A stretch of 64,000 nucleotides of DNA from Portunus trituberculatus. Lineage: Eukaryota > Arthropoda > Malacostraca > Decapoda > Portunidae. The notes under the pieces were generated by a model. That model did no database searches. It was not told the DNA's origin and saw nothing but the letters and a program-made list of their open reading frames with translations. The number at the start of each line of letters is the position of its first letter. Position 1 is the stretch's first letter. Below, in pieces: positions 1 through 11,688 of this stretch. A program made the translations under genes and the position numbers. The stretch lies in the NCBI RefSeq assembly GCF_017591435.1, contig NC_059259.1, forward strand, positions 2,237,249 to 2,301,248. The letters run 5' to 3'.

Positions 1-1364
1 AACCGGGGCTGAAAGGATATCTTCAGTAGAACACTCACCCTTCATCAATGAATCATACAGGTCTCGCAGCTCACACAGGTCAATTGGTCCAGCTCCCACA
101 CTTTGCGACCCTGACTCGGTATCATGTGGATCTATGGCTGCCTGTGCATCATCTATGCTTTGCATTATCTCGTCTTCACTTGGTTCGTCATCTTCTACAA
201 TACCCTGAGGACCATCATTCTTAGCCTGCGAACAAGTAGGCACTAGCGTACCAAGTATCCTTTCTGCGAGGAGAGTGTTCAGTGCTGCATCAACCAAGAG
301 ATGCCCACGGATAGCTCGGTCATATGCCTTGCCAGACAGCATGTGCATTACAGTGTTCTCGGCATACACCAGTTCCAGAACAGAGCGCAGTCCAGATCCT
401 GACATGATATTTCCAATACTCCCCAAGAAGCTCATCAACGTGTGGAAGCCCCCCATGCGCAGTACAGTCTTACGCAAGTCACTGCCCTCCGATTGACTTT
501 CGATGATGGTAAGCGCCTTCCACCAAAGTGGTTGGTCAAATGTGATGATGACCTTTGCGTTGTACTATTTGGCGTGCTCAGATAGAAATGTCAATGTTGA
601 ATAGATGCAAGTTGGATCACTGCTGTTCATGTCGATCATGGGAAGCAGGAAGACTGTAGACTGACCTGGATGTACACCAGTGTGCACGGCTTGCATCATG
701 CCAGACCATGCTGGTCGTGGTGAGCGTAATGTGAGGGACAGCTTCCAGAGGAGGTCAAGGTTGGTAGATCTGTCCTTTTCCATCTCATCTTGTAGAACCT
801 CATACCTCAGAGTATCTAGCCCATCGCAAGGTGTTGTAAGATGTCGGATGTTTATTCGGCCCACAGCTACAACATCCTTCAGTGTCACAGACACACGTGG
901 CACTCTTGTTGATGTCCTGGTACCTGGAGTGACAGACGCAATCATTCCCATCCCGTGGAATGTGTTGAGGCCATCTATTGTAAGGATGTTGTGATTGACA
1001 TTGTCCGCCATATATTGGATGAACTGCTCTGGCCGGTAGTTTGGTATGTCTGTCCCTAGTACAACTGCTGCACTCCGTTCATACCTTTGTATCTCACGAT
1101 AAGAACTGCAATATCCGTGGGCATGGAGCGTGTCGATCAAGAACTTTGATGCAAAATGATGGTGCATCTGTACACCCAGTCCTATCTGTAAGGGTGCCAG
1201 CAGCACTCGGGGCCGAATTGCCTGCATGATAGCTTGCCCTAGAGAACCGACTTTTCTATCAGCATCTCGGCCCACAAAGAGTGTTTGAAGGAGTTTTAGT
1301 GATTCAGGTAGGAACAACATGGCTTCTTCTGTTGAGGACATTTCAGTTGTACATGGGTACATAT
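1..1364 (-). pseudogene. Second coding part of the same gene, with one in-frame TAG
   Basis: Reading starts after a TTACAG acceptor and runs about 265 residues to a TAG at 565-567. The same frame then continues without any other stop to the window edge, giving about 188 more residues that include FDQPLWWKAL, GGFHTLMSFLGSIG and a KAYDRAIRGHLLVDAALN block. Both sides of the stop fit the same remembered family (an HNILTIDGLNTFHGMG block lies before it), and the family usually has Lys here, so AAG to TAG is the simplest change. The C-terminal part is acidic (EDDEPSEDE). The gene continues beyond the window. It is either a young pseudogene or one of many repeated copies. Confidence 0.65.
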
Positions 1365-2159
1365 CTGTAATATGATTCTCATCATATTAGAATTATAATG
1401 TCATTGTTGGCACCTTTGAATGTGGAGCGGGCAGTGTGTGTCGCTGTCATTGGTTGGAAAGAGGTGTAGACACGGGTTGTATTCCAGTTACTGTATAATT
1501 GTTATTGGCATATATGACAAGAATTGTAATTATTATTGAGATACATATATTGTTTTCTTACTTATTAACAAGTTTGGTATTGGTTAGTAATGTGTATTTG
1601 TTTGTCAAGAGGAAGTTTTCTTTTAGGGTCTGTGTATGTAACACGGATATATATTATACCGCACTCAGGGTGTAGGGGTAAGGTAGGCAGAGGTACAGTT
1701 GGTGCCTGTCAGGGGTGAGTGGCGGTTGTTTGACTGAGGTGAGTTTTGTGATAAAATTATTTCTCTGATTTGTTTGACTTATGTTATGCCGCTGATTGTG
1801 CATATTGGTTGGTGTTATATTAAATGCGGTGCTGATAGGAGGATTTGATTAAGTGTAACTTTGCAGCATAGTTGGGGTAATGCTGTAATCAGACATGTGG
1901 TGAAGTCTGCCTTGGCTGATGATGGGCGGTCATTTTGTGAGTACTATTTTATATGTATCGTGTGTCATTGCAATAGTGAATAATAGAATGGGATATGTGT
2001 TCATCTTATGTTTATTCTTCTGTTTACTGGGTGAAGTTACAAGATATTGAAGGGAGTTACATGATATTGAGGTATGCTGTGTTTGTTGACATTAAATTTG
2101 CAGGCTGAATCAATCAATAAATCAAGATACAGCAAGTCAGCCCAATCATAGTCATTATC
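1365..2159 (-). other. Probable intron of the cysteine-rich gene
   Basis: This AT-rich stretch has no open frame I can support. Its left end, read on the minus strand, is a TTACAG acceptor directly before the second coding part. No clear branch point or phase-consistent donor could be fixed, so the intron boundaries are approximate. Confidence 0.5.
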
Positions 2160-3107
2160 CTACACTACAATATCTATCGACTGTTGTACGGATTTCACAT
2201 CACTTTTGATCAGTTTTGCTGCCATCTTAATCAGTCTCATCTTCTCGGCTTCATATGATGTCTCCTTTGGCCTTTGATGGAATTCGTGAATGATCGCAGA
2301 GGCCCTGTGGCGAAAGGTCACAACATTCTCTTTGCCATTTATTTCTGCGATGGTGATATCCTGACCAAAGTGCTTTTGGATACATTCCTTCATGTAGGTG
2401 AATCCATAAGGTGTGCAATCAGTTCCAAGAAGAAATTCCCCCATTTTTCCTATGAGATCCGGTATCGTTGTCTGTTCCTCGTCATTGGCTTTGAGGTACT
2501 CTGCGACTTTTATGAATGCATCATTCCGTGTGTCATCAGCCGGTCTACCATACTTAGGTCGCTTGCTTGGCACTGTAAGGAACTGGCGTGGAATCTGCTT
2601 CCCAGTTCTGAAGTTTATGCTACATATATTGTGATAGACTGCGTCAGCGGCATGCAAGTCCTGGACGAATTCTACTCGAGCCTTTACTGTCTCTGACCAT
2701 GCATCATTGCGTTCAACACAGCTCTCTGTAACCTTCCTCTGGAAGTCCATTGTTCGGACTGGTATAAGTTTATGCGTTTTTTGTCTGCCCTGGTACTTGT
2801 CTGGTGTTCCACAGAACAAACAGTGTTCGCTGTAGTGAAACGCAGAACTGGCAGATCGACGCGCACGCACAGTGCCGCTGAAACTACCAGTACAGTCATA
2901 TCCGCGTTTTCTGATGTCTCGCTCAATAGACAGTTGGGAGCAGAAGTCCTTCCTGCATCTGGTGTGTACAACTTGTCCAGGTGCGACACTGATATCAGCC
3001 TGCCGTAGGTCATTTGCCTTGTTTATTCCATCACACCCCTTGGCACCTAATTTCGTGGTTTGTTCGCCGTTGCCGAGAGACTCGCTGCAGAAAACGCAAT
3101 CGTCCAT
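2160..3107 (-). CDS. First coding part of a cysteine-rich uncharacterised invertebrate protein
   Basis: An open frame of 315 residues begins at the ATG at 3107. The N-terminal third is rich in metal-ligand pairs: CVFC at residues 4-7, then HTRC/DFC at about 48-56, a second CLFC pair near residue 97, and HNIC further on, so a zinc-binding region is likely. The rest is charged and helical. From memory this matches the N-terminal half of a large uncharacterised family repeated in invertebrate genomes; I know of no assigned function. The frame stops at a TAG at 2160 just after a GT-rich stretch, so the true exon probably ends at a donor slightly before it. The next part, on the same strand at 1-1364, continues the family pattern. 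The exact donor is not resolved. Confidence 0.6.
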   Translation of the reverse strand: MDDCVFCSESLGNGEQTTKLGAKGCDGINKANDLRQADISVAPGQVVHTRCRKDFCSQLSIERDIRKRGYDCTGSFSGTVRARRSASSAFHYSEHCLFCGTPDKYQGRQKTHKLIPVRTMDFQRKVTESCVERNDAWSETVKARVEFVQDLHAADAVYHNICSINFRTGKQIPRQFLTVPSKRPKYGRPADDTRNDAFIKVAEYLKANDEEQTTIPDLIGKMGEFLLGTDCTPYGFTYMKECIQKHFGQDITIAEINGKENVVTFRHRASAIIHEFHQRPKETSYEAEKMRLIKMAAKLIKSDVKSVQQSIDIVV

Positions 3108-3809
3108 GCTACTGGTTAACCTAAAAGAAAAAAAAAAACAAGGCTATTAGACGTTAATTACCTCAATTTATTTATTTAATAATAAAAATGTTTGACATCT
3201 TTTGAGAAATGTGAAAGAAATAACAAAAGCACTGTTATAACAAAAAATGTTATGCCATTTCTATTAGGGTATTTTCGTGCATAACTTTCAAAAAGTGGTT
3301 GCTCGAAATGAATGTGTTCCAATGCCTCGAATTACCTTGACTTTTACTATGTTATTACATGGGTCAAAAGAAGCAAAAATGCCAAGTTTCATTACTATTG
3401 CAATTTGTGGTGGGTATATCCATAAAATGACTGGCCTACATGGCAACATTGTTGTGACGTGTTGTGTGAACAGGGCGATGGGTGGAAGGGAGAAGTTGTC
3501 GAAGCCTCGAGTGATGTAGCAGGCTTATGCCTAGTTTCAACAGGGCCTCTCGTTGTTTGTTAGAGTTTGTTCAGAGTGGTTAGGGCGTGATAGTAGTTAC
3601 ATTGTTAAAAATTACTGTTGTTTTTACAGTATATTTCCTGTAAATATTAACATGATAAACTATAATCATGTTTTATGCAGTTACTGTTGTTTTTACAGTG
3701 TATCTCCGGCAAATATTAACTTGAACTGTAATCTTGATTTATACAGTCAACTTGCTTAACACCCAATTTGCTTATTATGTCTTAATTTTCTTGACTGGGT
3801 CTTTGTTAA

Positions 3810-3875
<66 letters not shown>

Positions 3876-5090
3876 TACAGTTCATTATTTTATGCTCTGT
3901 GGGCTGATATCGAAGGTTTTTACTTTGTTGCTAAGCGTTTATCTTGTATATTATTCTTTATGAATTAATAATAATACTTTTTTTCGCATGATGTCAAGCG
4001 AAATGTGAATAATGTTTATTGCGACGTCTGGCATCATACGGTACCAAGGAGTTACCATCACCAAGCGCAATCTTTTTGTAACCAGAAGATAGAATATTTT
4101 ACCATGGAAGATGATACAAGGTAAGAATTTGAAATATTTATATATGTTATCACATTTTAGATATTTTATACCATGAATATTGTATAAATAATGATGAAGA
4201 TTAATTAAAAGTATTTGCGGATCTCGACGCTCAAATGGTAACGAAGTGTATTTGTTCATTTACAAGCAAACAAGCAAAATTCAAGGCCCGTACACGTAAC
4301 TCCAGCAGTATACACGGCTCCCTATATATCATAATGAAGTCTTTGTGCCTAGCCCTGGTTGCTGCAGTTATAGGAAAGCCTTGAAACAAAGGCTAGAGGA
4401 CTGTCAGCCTTTGCAGGACAAGCACCTATGTGTTGCTGCCCTACCTAATACCCAACTCCTTGCTGCACTGCACCTAACAACATTCATTGCTCCCTCGCAT
4501 GCGAGTGAACTCAATGGTTGATTAACCTCAGCTTGTTTGTCATGGTCACTTTATTACAGTGTATAAGGTGATGTGAATGTCTTGTTACACCTAGGGGTAT
4601 AGCTATGTAGTTATAAGCCTTACACCCTTTCCACCACCACCACCACTCTTAACCATAACCACCACTATTACCCAGAGTAACAAGACATTCAGGCAACGCT
4701 ATTGATGTATTTGATTTTTTGTGATATTTTTTGCACACCAATAATGTTATTCATGAAGTACTAAACTAACTTTAGAAAAAAAAAATCCTGCCCTCAACTT
4801 GGTCAGTTTGTCAACATACAGTACCTACAAGTTAGATTGTAGTGGTTGTGATATGTTGTGTTAGAATATTTAGGTCAAGATAGGAAGGTGAGCATGCATA
4901 AGTAGGTAGTATATTTAGAAACATGTGGGTATGCAGTTTGGTCCACCTGCTACTACCACTTTTTTTTTCTAGGTATCTAAGTAATTATTCCTAAAACAAA
5001 ACTTGAATACCTGCTTCTACCACTTTTTGTTTTTCCTAGGTACCTAGATAATTATTCCTAAAACATAACTTAATACCTAAATAGGGAGTC
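3108..5090. other. Intergenic, no gene seen
   Basis: No supported gene. It holds a (TC)n run at 3813-3872, a roughly 72-bp imperfect tandem pair at about 3605-3748 centred on TTACTGTTGTTTTTACAGT, and a roughly 67-bp imperfect tandem pair at about 4945-5078 (blocks containing ATTCCTAAAAC). The short open frames here have no recognisable composition or motif. Confidence 0.6.
3813..3872. repeat. (TC)n microsatellite
   Basis: About 30 uninterrupted TC units. Confidence 0.98.
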
Positions 5091-5220
5091 ATGGATTCAG
5101 GGTTAGCATGTCCTCTTTGTAATAATGTCTCCAATACAGTGAAAAATTATGTTAACCATTCCCAATCGCATTCAAATGAATATAGAGGAGTTACTGAATG
5201 TCAATTTCGGAGATGTAAAC
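5091..5220 (+). pseudogene. N-terminal C2H2 zinc-finger exon, cut by LINE-A
   Basis: The ATG at 5091 opens a frame whose residues 8-28 form a C2H2 finger (CPLC, 12 residues, then HSQSH), followed by the start of a second finger (ECQFRRC). This arrangement is typical of a widespread, high-copy animal protein family that has tandem fingers at the start and a conserved block containing FGP..LW.LRFE.KH near the end. That terminal block is present on the same strand at 22098-22905, so I infer one gene whose middle was lost or replaced by the LINE pile. The frame runs on into LINE-A 3' UTR after 5220, which is not part of the protein. Confidence 0.55.
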
Positions 5221-5436
5221 GGATGGATGGATGGATGGATTTTGTTTTGGCGCCTCAACATCTGAGGTCATACAGCGCCGTTACAATATGGTAAAAAGAA
5301 AACATCGTAAAGTAAAGGAAATTTCGGAGATGTAAACGGATGGATGGATGGATGGATTTTGTTTTGGCGCCTCAACATCTGAGGTCATACAGCGCCGTTA
5401 CAATATGGTAAAAAGAAAACATCGTAAAGTAAAGGA
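5203..5436. repeat. 117-bp tandem duplication across the LINE tail junction
   Basis: The 117-bp unit at 5203-5319 recurs at 5320-5436 almost unchanged. Each unit has about 18 bp of host flank (beginning AATTTCGGAGATG), a GGAT-repeat tail and the LINE-A 3' stem-loop in reverse orientation. The copy therefore arose after, or during, LINE insertion. Confidence 0.9.
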
Positions 5437-5779
5437 AATTAAAAGTGATTAAAAACTATAATAGTAAAAACATCGTAAAAACTAACTAAAAGCAATTAAA
5501 TACTATACAATTAAAAGCCAGGCACCCTGGCCCAAGGACCTTTGAGATATAATAGACACCTTAAATCAGTCAAACTAGGGCACTCCACTAGTAGGTGCCG
5601 CACTGTAAGCGGCACCAGGCAGTCATCACAGTAAGGTTGAGGGTCCCTGGTAAACAGGTACTTATTTGTAAGGTACGTGTGACCTATACGCAGTCGCGCC
5701 AATAAAGTATGTGCACGGCGATCCCGGACATGGGTGTATGTCCACTGAGGGAGAGTGGAAGTAGTGATCTCTCCCATTT
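5221..5779 (-). mobile_element. LINE-A copy 1, 3' fragment (RNase H C-terminus and 3' UTR)
   Basis: Read on the minus strand this holds the end of ORF2 (5511-5777, from MGEITTSTLPQWTYTHVRD to a YCDDCLVPLTVRHLLVECP block), then the 3' UTR, the GGCGCC stem-loop and the GGAT-repeat tail at 5221. It is cut at 5779, where the C-tract of another LINE-A 5' end on the plus strand begins. ORF2 here has an internal deletion after SLTDLR. Confidence 0.85.
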
Positions 5780-6320
5780 CCCCCCCAGATGGGAACCGCC
5801 TTGTCGGGGTGGGGGGGGCTTGCGTGCCCCTTTGACCTGGCGAGCTAGGCTAGAGGAGGCTTAGGCCCCTGCTCTGCCCTTACGAGGGGGAGAGGGCTAC
5901 CCATGCTAGTTAGGTCGCCAGTGAGGGGCCAGACTAAATGGTTCCTACGTAGGCTGCCAGCGGAGCCACCCACTGGATGGATCGCTCAGTAGGGGCCGTC
6001 CTGTGCTTGATGGTTGGGTGTCCAGGCTGGGATGCTTTGGGAGAGGGTCTCAGCTCTGTCGTGGACAAACATTCGTATCATGTGGGGCCTTTTTTTAAAA
6101 CGACTGGTCCGAATGGAGACGAGGTACCCCGTCCAGGGCAGCCAGCGCTCCCTCCCATTGTAGTCCCAGTAGGTGGTTTCCCTTGCCCCTGGAGCCAATC
6201 TTTTGTGTAACTGTTTTTATGGGAAAACACAAAAAACATTCAGGTTCTCGCGAGTTGGCTGACCTAGCCAACGAGACGTCAAATTTAGGTCTCAGTAAGG
6301 AAGAAGATTCCCCTCCACAA
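5780..6320 (+). mobile_element. LINE-A copy 2, 5' UTR and first residues of ORF1
   Basis: It begins with the C-tract plus AGATGGGAACCGCC terminus shared by five other junctions in the window. It runs through the 5' UTR into ORF1 (MGKHKKHSGSRELADLA) and stops after the codons for DSPPQ, where a new C-tract starts. No target duplication is visible at either end. Confidence 0.88.
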
Positions 6321-6933
6321 CCCCCCAGATGGGAACTGCCTTGTCGTGGTGGGGGGGCTTGCGTGCTCCTGTGACCTGGTGAGCTAGGCTAGAGGGGGCT
6401 TAGACCCCTGCTCTGCCATTTCGAGGGGGAGAGGGCTACCCATGCTAGTAAGGTCGCCAGTGAGGGGCCAGACTAAATGGTTCCTACTTAGGCTGCCAGT
6501 GGACAGCGGAGCCACCCACTGGAGGGATCGCCCAGTAGAGGCCGTCCTGTGCTGGATGGTTGGGTGTCCAAGCTGGGATGCTTTGGGAGGGGGGTCTCAG
6601 CTCTGTCGTGGACAAACATTCGTAGCATGTGGGACTTTTTTTTAAAACGATTGGTCCACATGAGGACGAGTTACCCCGTCCACGGCAGACAGCGCTCCAG
6701 TAAGTGGTTTCCCTATGCCCCTGGAGCCAATTTTTTGTGTAACTTTATACATATGGTTAAACACAAAAAGCTGTCAGGTTCTCGTGAGGTGGCTGACCTG
6801 GCCCGGGAGACGTCATCTTCAGGTCTGAGTGGGAAGGAGGATTCCCCTCCACAAGAGCCTCCCGCAGCAATCTCCTGTTCTGGGAATTCTTCTGAAGGAC
6901 GTATTTCTGCTGCATATGACTTTCTTGTGATGG
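6321..6933 (+). mobile_element. LINE-A copy 3, 5' UTR and first residues of ORF1
   Basis: It has the same 5' terminus and 5' UTR as copy 2, then ORF1 from MVKHKKLSGSREVADLARET to about SAAYDFLVM. It is replaced at 6934 by the C-tract of copy 4. The 5' UTR frame is open upstream of and into ORF1 here (6549-6933), so an N-terminal extension or uORF is formally possible. Confidence 0.88.
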
Positions 6934-7366
6934 CCCCCCCAGATGGGAACCGCCTTGTCGTGGTGGGGGGGCTTGCGTGCCCCTGTGACTTGGCGAGCTA
7001 GGCTAGATGGGGCTTAGGCCCCTGCTCTGCCCTTTCGAGAAGGAGAGGGCTACCCATGCTAGTAAGGTCGCCAGTGAAGGGCCAGACTAAATGGTTCCTA
7101 CGTAGGCTACCAGTGAACCAGCGGAGCCACCTACTGGAGGGATCGCCCAATAGTGGCCGTCCTGTGCTGGATGGTTGGGTGTCCAGGCTGGGATGCTTTG
7201 GGAGGGGGGTCTTAGCTCTCTCGTGGACAAACTTTCTGCATCATGTTGGGCCTTTTTTTAAAACGATTGGTCCCTGTCCACGACAGCCAGCGCTCGCTCC
7301 CATTGTCGTCCCAGTAGGTGGTTTCACTTGCCCCTATGGCTAATCTTTTGTTATTGTTTTTTTTAT

Positions 7367-8869
7367 ATGGGAAAACACAAAGATTCTTCAGGTTCGTGAG
7401 GTGGCTGACCTGGCCCACGAGACGTCATCTTCAGGTCTGAGTGGGAAGGAGGATTCCCCTCCACAAGGGCCTCCCACAGCAGTCTCCTGTTCTGGGAGTT
7501 CTTCTGAGAGTCGCATTTCTGCTGCATATGACTATCTTTTGATGGTAAATGTTAATCCATCATTTTCCTACCACGCTCTGCACTCACTTCTCAAGGTGTA
7601 TGGCACGGTTCTACGTATTCGACTGGTTTATGAAAAGGACTTATGCAAGCGAGGATGTTGCAACATCTCCCATGCCCTCCTGACAGGATGTTTGAAACTT
7701 AAGGCTCATCCCACCTTTAACTATAGCAAAGGTTGTGTTTATAACCAAGATCTCTATGAATTTCCAGAAGAGGAAATACTAGCAATGTGAACTAGCTCAG
7801 TACAAAAGGTGACTAAGATGTGGAACTCCTCCAACATGGTCCTTCTTTTTTTATTCTACCCTTCCTGACCGTGTTAATATCGGTCCTATCAACCTTAGGG
7901 TGAGGCGCTTTGTTTCTCGCCCTCTTCAGTGCTTCTCATGCTATGGGTACGGTCATGGCAAAAGCTGTGTAAGGAAGCTTCTCGATGTGATAATTGCTCT
8001 GCACTTGACTTGCATTCAGAGGAACATTGCATTGGTGCAGCTTATTGTTTTCATTGCCGTGATGCTCACCAGGTACGTTCCAGGCAATGCCCCAGGTATC
8101 GCCTGGAGCAGGACATTCTACAGCTTACCAATAGTCAGTTTATCAGCCTCGGTAGCGCCCGCCGTGAACTCCTGTACCGCCAGAAGGACGACATCCTATG
8201 CTTCATTGGCCGCTCGCTCTTCGGCTGAGTCTGCCGGTCCGAAGACAACTCCTCCTGCTACCTCTCGCTCTGTTGGGGCGGGTGGTCCTGTTTATCTGGC
8301 TAACAGGTTTGCCATTATGTCTGATGACTCGGTTGAGTCATCTCTTAGAAGTGACGAGAAAAATACGGACTTGACCAAAGTCACCCATGTAGTAGATGTC
8401 CATTAGCCCTGTATCTCCTAAGCCTTTAAAGGGTCTAACTAAGCGGCACCGCGGCTCTGCGGAGTCGTTAGATTTAGCTCAGCATAAGCAGTGTAAGTTT
8501 TCTCCCGGTGCACATAATCGTGAGTCCTCCAGGGACCGCTCTGCTAGGGTAGCGCCAGTAGTTTCTGCCCAGCCTTCTGTGACGGCTTCTTATGATGAGG
8601 ACGGTCTGAGCATGGAGACGCCCGAAGATATTGTCACAGCCGTCCCTCGTGGACCCACTGTATCGGAAAGTGCAGTCCTGCCTGATCCTCGTCCTCCGAG
8701 GACCGGTAAAAGTTATGATAGTTCGCATCATCCACCGATAAGCCAAAAGGCTGCGGTCAAACGATCCGGCACATCTCAACTCCCGGTGTCTTCTCGTCGT
8801 TTGATTATTTCTAGTCAGGTCAGTCACGGGCAGCCTCAAAAGGCTCGCTCGTCCACTGCACCCAAATAG
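7367..8869 (+). pseudogene. ORF1 of LINE-A copy 4 (gag-like, zinc knuckles)
   Basis: Starts with MGKHKD and shows the family order: a Ser-rich N-terminus, an RRM-like stretch (VNVNPSFSYHALHSLLKVYG), then after an internal deletion the YSKGCVYNQDLYEFPEEE block, zinc knuckles (CFSCYGYGHGKSC..., damaged), and an SRRLIISSQVSHGQPQKARS end. Stops and frameshifts at about 7788, 7975 and 8404 break it. In intact relatives it would coat the LINE RNA. Confidence 0.8.
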
Positions 8870-10266
8870 TCGTCTTCAAGCTTCTACAGTGGAACTGTAG
8901 AGGCCTGCGCGCCTCGTTGGGGGAACTCCGAGCTTTGCTGTCGGAGGTCTCCCCAGCCTGTGTAGATCTACAAGAGACAATGATAGGTGATAGTACTTAT
9001 TATAGTCCTCCTGGCTATCGTGCCTTTTTAACACTCCTTTCCCTGACCAGGGCCACGACGGTGGCACAGCTATTCTAGTCCGTCAGGATATACCTGTTAT
9101 CCTGGTACAACTTAACTCTCCCCTTCAGGTGGTTGCTGTTAAGGTCTTTATGGGATGACTGTACACCATCTGCAGTTTATATCTCCCTCCTCGGCTTCCT
9201 GTCTCCAGGGGTGAGCTTGACGGCCTGGTGCGTCAGCTGACTCCGCCTTTTCTTTTGTTGTAAGATTTTAACGGCCGTCACCCATTGTGGGATGAAGGTG
9301 CTAGTAATTCTCGTGGGGTTTTAATCGGTTCTTTTATTGAGGATGAGGGATTGGAGATTTTAAATTCTGGGGATGTTACACATTTTCACAGTCCTAATGG
9401 GACTTTTACCGCTATCGATCTTTCTCTGTGTACATCTAATTCTTTCCTTGATTTTAATTAGCGGGTTCTACCGGATTTACACGATAGACCACTTTCCGAT
9501 TTTATTGGAATCTGTGAACTCTGAGCCACATTCCCGGCCCCCACGGTTATAGACAAGACAGATTGGCCTAGATTCACAGATCTTAGCTCTTGTATCCGTC
9601 CGCTGTCTGACTTTTCTACTTGTGCTGAGGCTGTTGATTATTTTACCGATTTTTTTTTATTTCAGTAGCGCTTCAGACAATCCCTAGGACGTCAGATCGC
9701 TTTACTAAGCGTCCCGTTCCTTGGTGGAACGCAGCATAGACAAACGCTGTGAAACAGAAACGGGCAGCTTTCTCTGTCTCCGGCGACATCGTGGAGACCC
9801 GCAGTGTCTGGACGCTTTTCGGCGCTGCCGAGCTTGAGCCCGCAGCATCTTGAAAGAGACACAAAGAGCCTCTTGGAAAGCTTATGTCTCTTTCATTAAC
9901 GCCCGCACTCCTCTTACGGATGTCTTTAACAAACTCCGCCGAATTGCTGGGAAGTAATCTGCTCCTTCCCCACCAGTTTTGTTGTCTTCTGGGCGAACGG
10001 TGGCAGACCCTAGGACTGTCGCCGGACCTGTAGCCCCGGGCGCACGTCACCGCCAGAGAATATAATCTCTCGGCATAAACTTTTCTTCGGCTGGAGGGGA
10101 GTCTTATAATGTCCCTTTCTCTGCTTCCGAGTTGCGGACTGCTTTGTCTCACTGTCATGACTCTTCTCCTGGTCCAGACGACATTCCTTATGCCCTTTTG
10201 CATTACATGTCTGACCGTGCTTTTAACTTTTTATTAAATCTTTATAATATGATTTGGCATACCGGC

Positions 10267-11242
10267 AGTATTTGGCATACTTTCTGTACTGAGAATAACT
10301 CAGTATCCCTACATGGAAAGGTTTTCTTAGATGGGGAATTATAAACCTATTGAGAAATATTGTGTCAATTACTTTTGTATGTAGTCATGTATATTATATT
10401 ACGTGTTGTAAGAATTAAATTAAGGCATACAATGTATTTCTAGGGTTATTTATGTTTTGTTAATTAAGTGAGCGTTTCATGGTTGTGGGTGATGAGGTCA
10501 GGGACGCTACGTGGCAGGTGCTCACGCAGGCTCGGTCAGTTCCTAGTCGGTGAGGGTGTGATTAGTCGACGGACTGCGTTGGCTGGGGGTGTTACGTGAT
10601 TGTGTCGGAAGTATCCTGTCGTTAGGTGAGTTTGTGTTGATGAATTTTGTACTATTGTTATTTATTTAGTTCTTTATTGTGTAATTACTTGTTCACATAT
10701 AGTGAGGAAAGTGACTTTGTAACATAATTAGGAGGTGTTTGAGGCCGACGTTGCGTTACAGTTGGTTGTGCTTGTGCCCTGCTTGTGCACAAGTAGACGC
10801 GAGTTGATCAGTGGTGTGAAGGATTGTGACGAATGTCCCTGCCAGTAGACAGATGTCTTCATGTCTTCATGTGAGTTCAGGTGATTGGTATTCATTGTAT
10901 AGGTAATTACTTGTTGACATCACGATAGAGGTGATATTTGTAGTAATTATGTAGGCCGCAGTCGTTGACTCCGATATTGTGTTACAGTTGGATGGTGCTT
11001 TGGGTACTTAACGTGTGGGATCCGAGGTGTTGTAACATAGCAGTAACCAGGACGCTAGGAAGGAGGCACTGTGTAAGTTATAATAATGTATTTCTTTAGT
11101 ATTTAATGGTGTAGCAGTCGACAGGAATGTGCATTATAAAATTGATTCTCGGTATTAGTTGTCTCAGACTTACTATGGTTACAGGTTGGACCCAATAAAG
11201 GTGTTTACTGCCAGTGTTATCTGATTGGCGCCTGGTGAAACA
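10267..11242. mobile_element. Unidentified ~976-bp insert in LINE-A ORF2, possible solo LTR
   Basis: LINE-A sequence stops after GGCATACCGG and resumes at CTTTCCATCTTC. Between them is sequence without coding content. It contains a diverged internal repeat pair (about 10680-10767 and 10902-10988, both beginning near TAATTACTTGTT and ending GTTACAGTTGG). An AATAAAG signal at about 11193 lies about 30 bp before TGGCGCC, a string that can start a tRNA-Lys primer site. That order resembles an LTR end. No terminal inverted repeats or clean target duplication were found, so the class is open. Confidence 0.35.
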
Positions 11243-11676
11243 CTTTCCATCTTCTTGGGCTGTGGCAGTGGTTCTTCCATTTCCGAAGCCTGTGGAAGAT
11301 AATCTCCAGGCTACGAACTACCGTCCTATATCTTTGACATCCTGCATTACTAAAGTGTTAGAAAAAATGGTGCTCATGTGGTACTTGGAGAGGGGGAAGT
11401 ACTTGTCATCGGTTCAGTACTGCTTCCATTTGTGAGGCCTTCGCTAATCACCACCATCAAGTAACCTGGAGAAGGCCTACGGCACGGCTTGGTGTCATGG
11501 CATTTTCAAGTCTTTGTTTAATTTTGGCCTTCGTGGCTACATTCCTATTTTTATCCAGCAGTTTTTATCCAGACGTTTTTTACGGGTACGAGTGGGGAGT
11601 GTTCTCTCTGAGGCTATTGCTCTAAATGATGGCGTTCCACAGGGAAGTATTCTTAGTGTTACATCATTCGCAGTCG

Positions 11677-11688
11677 CCATAAATGGTG
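11677..11688. repeat. Left target-site duplication of LINE-A copy 5
   Basis: CCATAAATGGTG, identical to 18007-18018. The first two bases could instead belong to the tail on the right side, so the certain duplication is 10 bp. Confidence 0.92.

Noticed and set aside
680..1229. Plus-strand frames of 62-104 codons
   Set aside because: They are antisense to the conserved minus-strand gene and show no own motif.
2274..3150. Plus-strand frames of 73-140 codons
   Set aside because: Antisense shadows of the cysteine-rich coding part at 2160-3107.
3951..4259. Minus-strand frame of 102 codons
   Set aside because: AT-rich composition, no motif, no splice or start context; probably chance.
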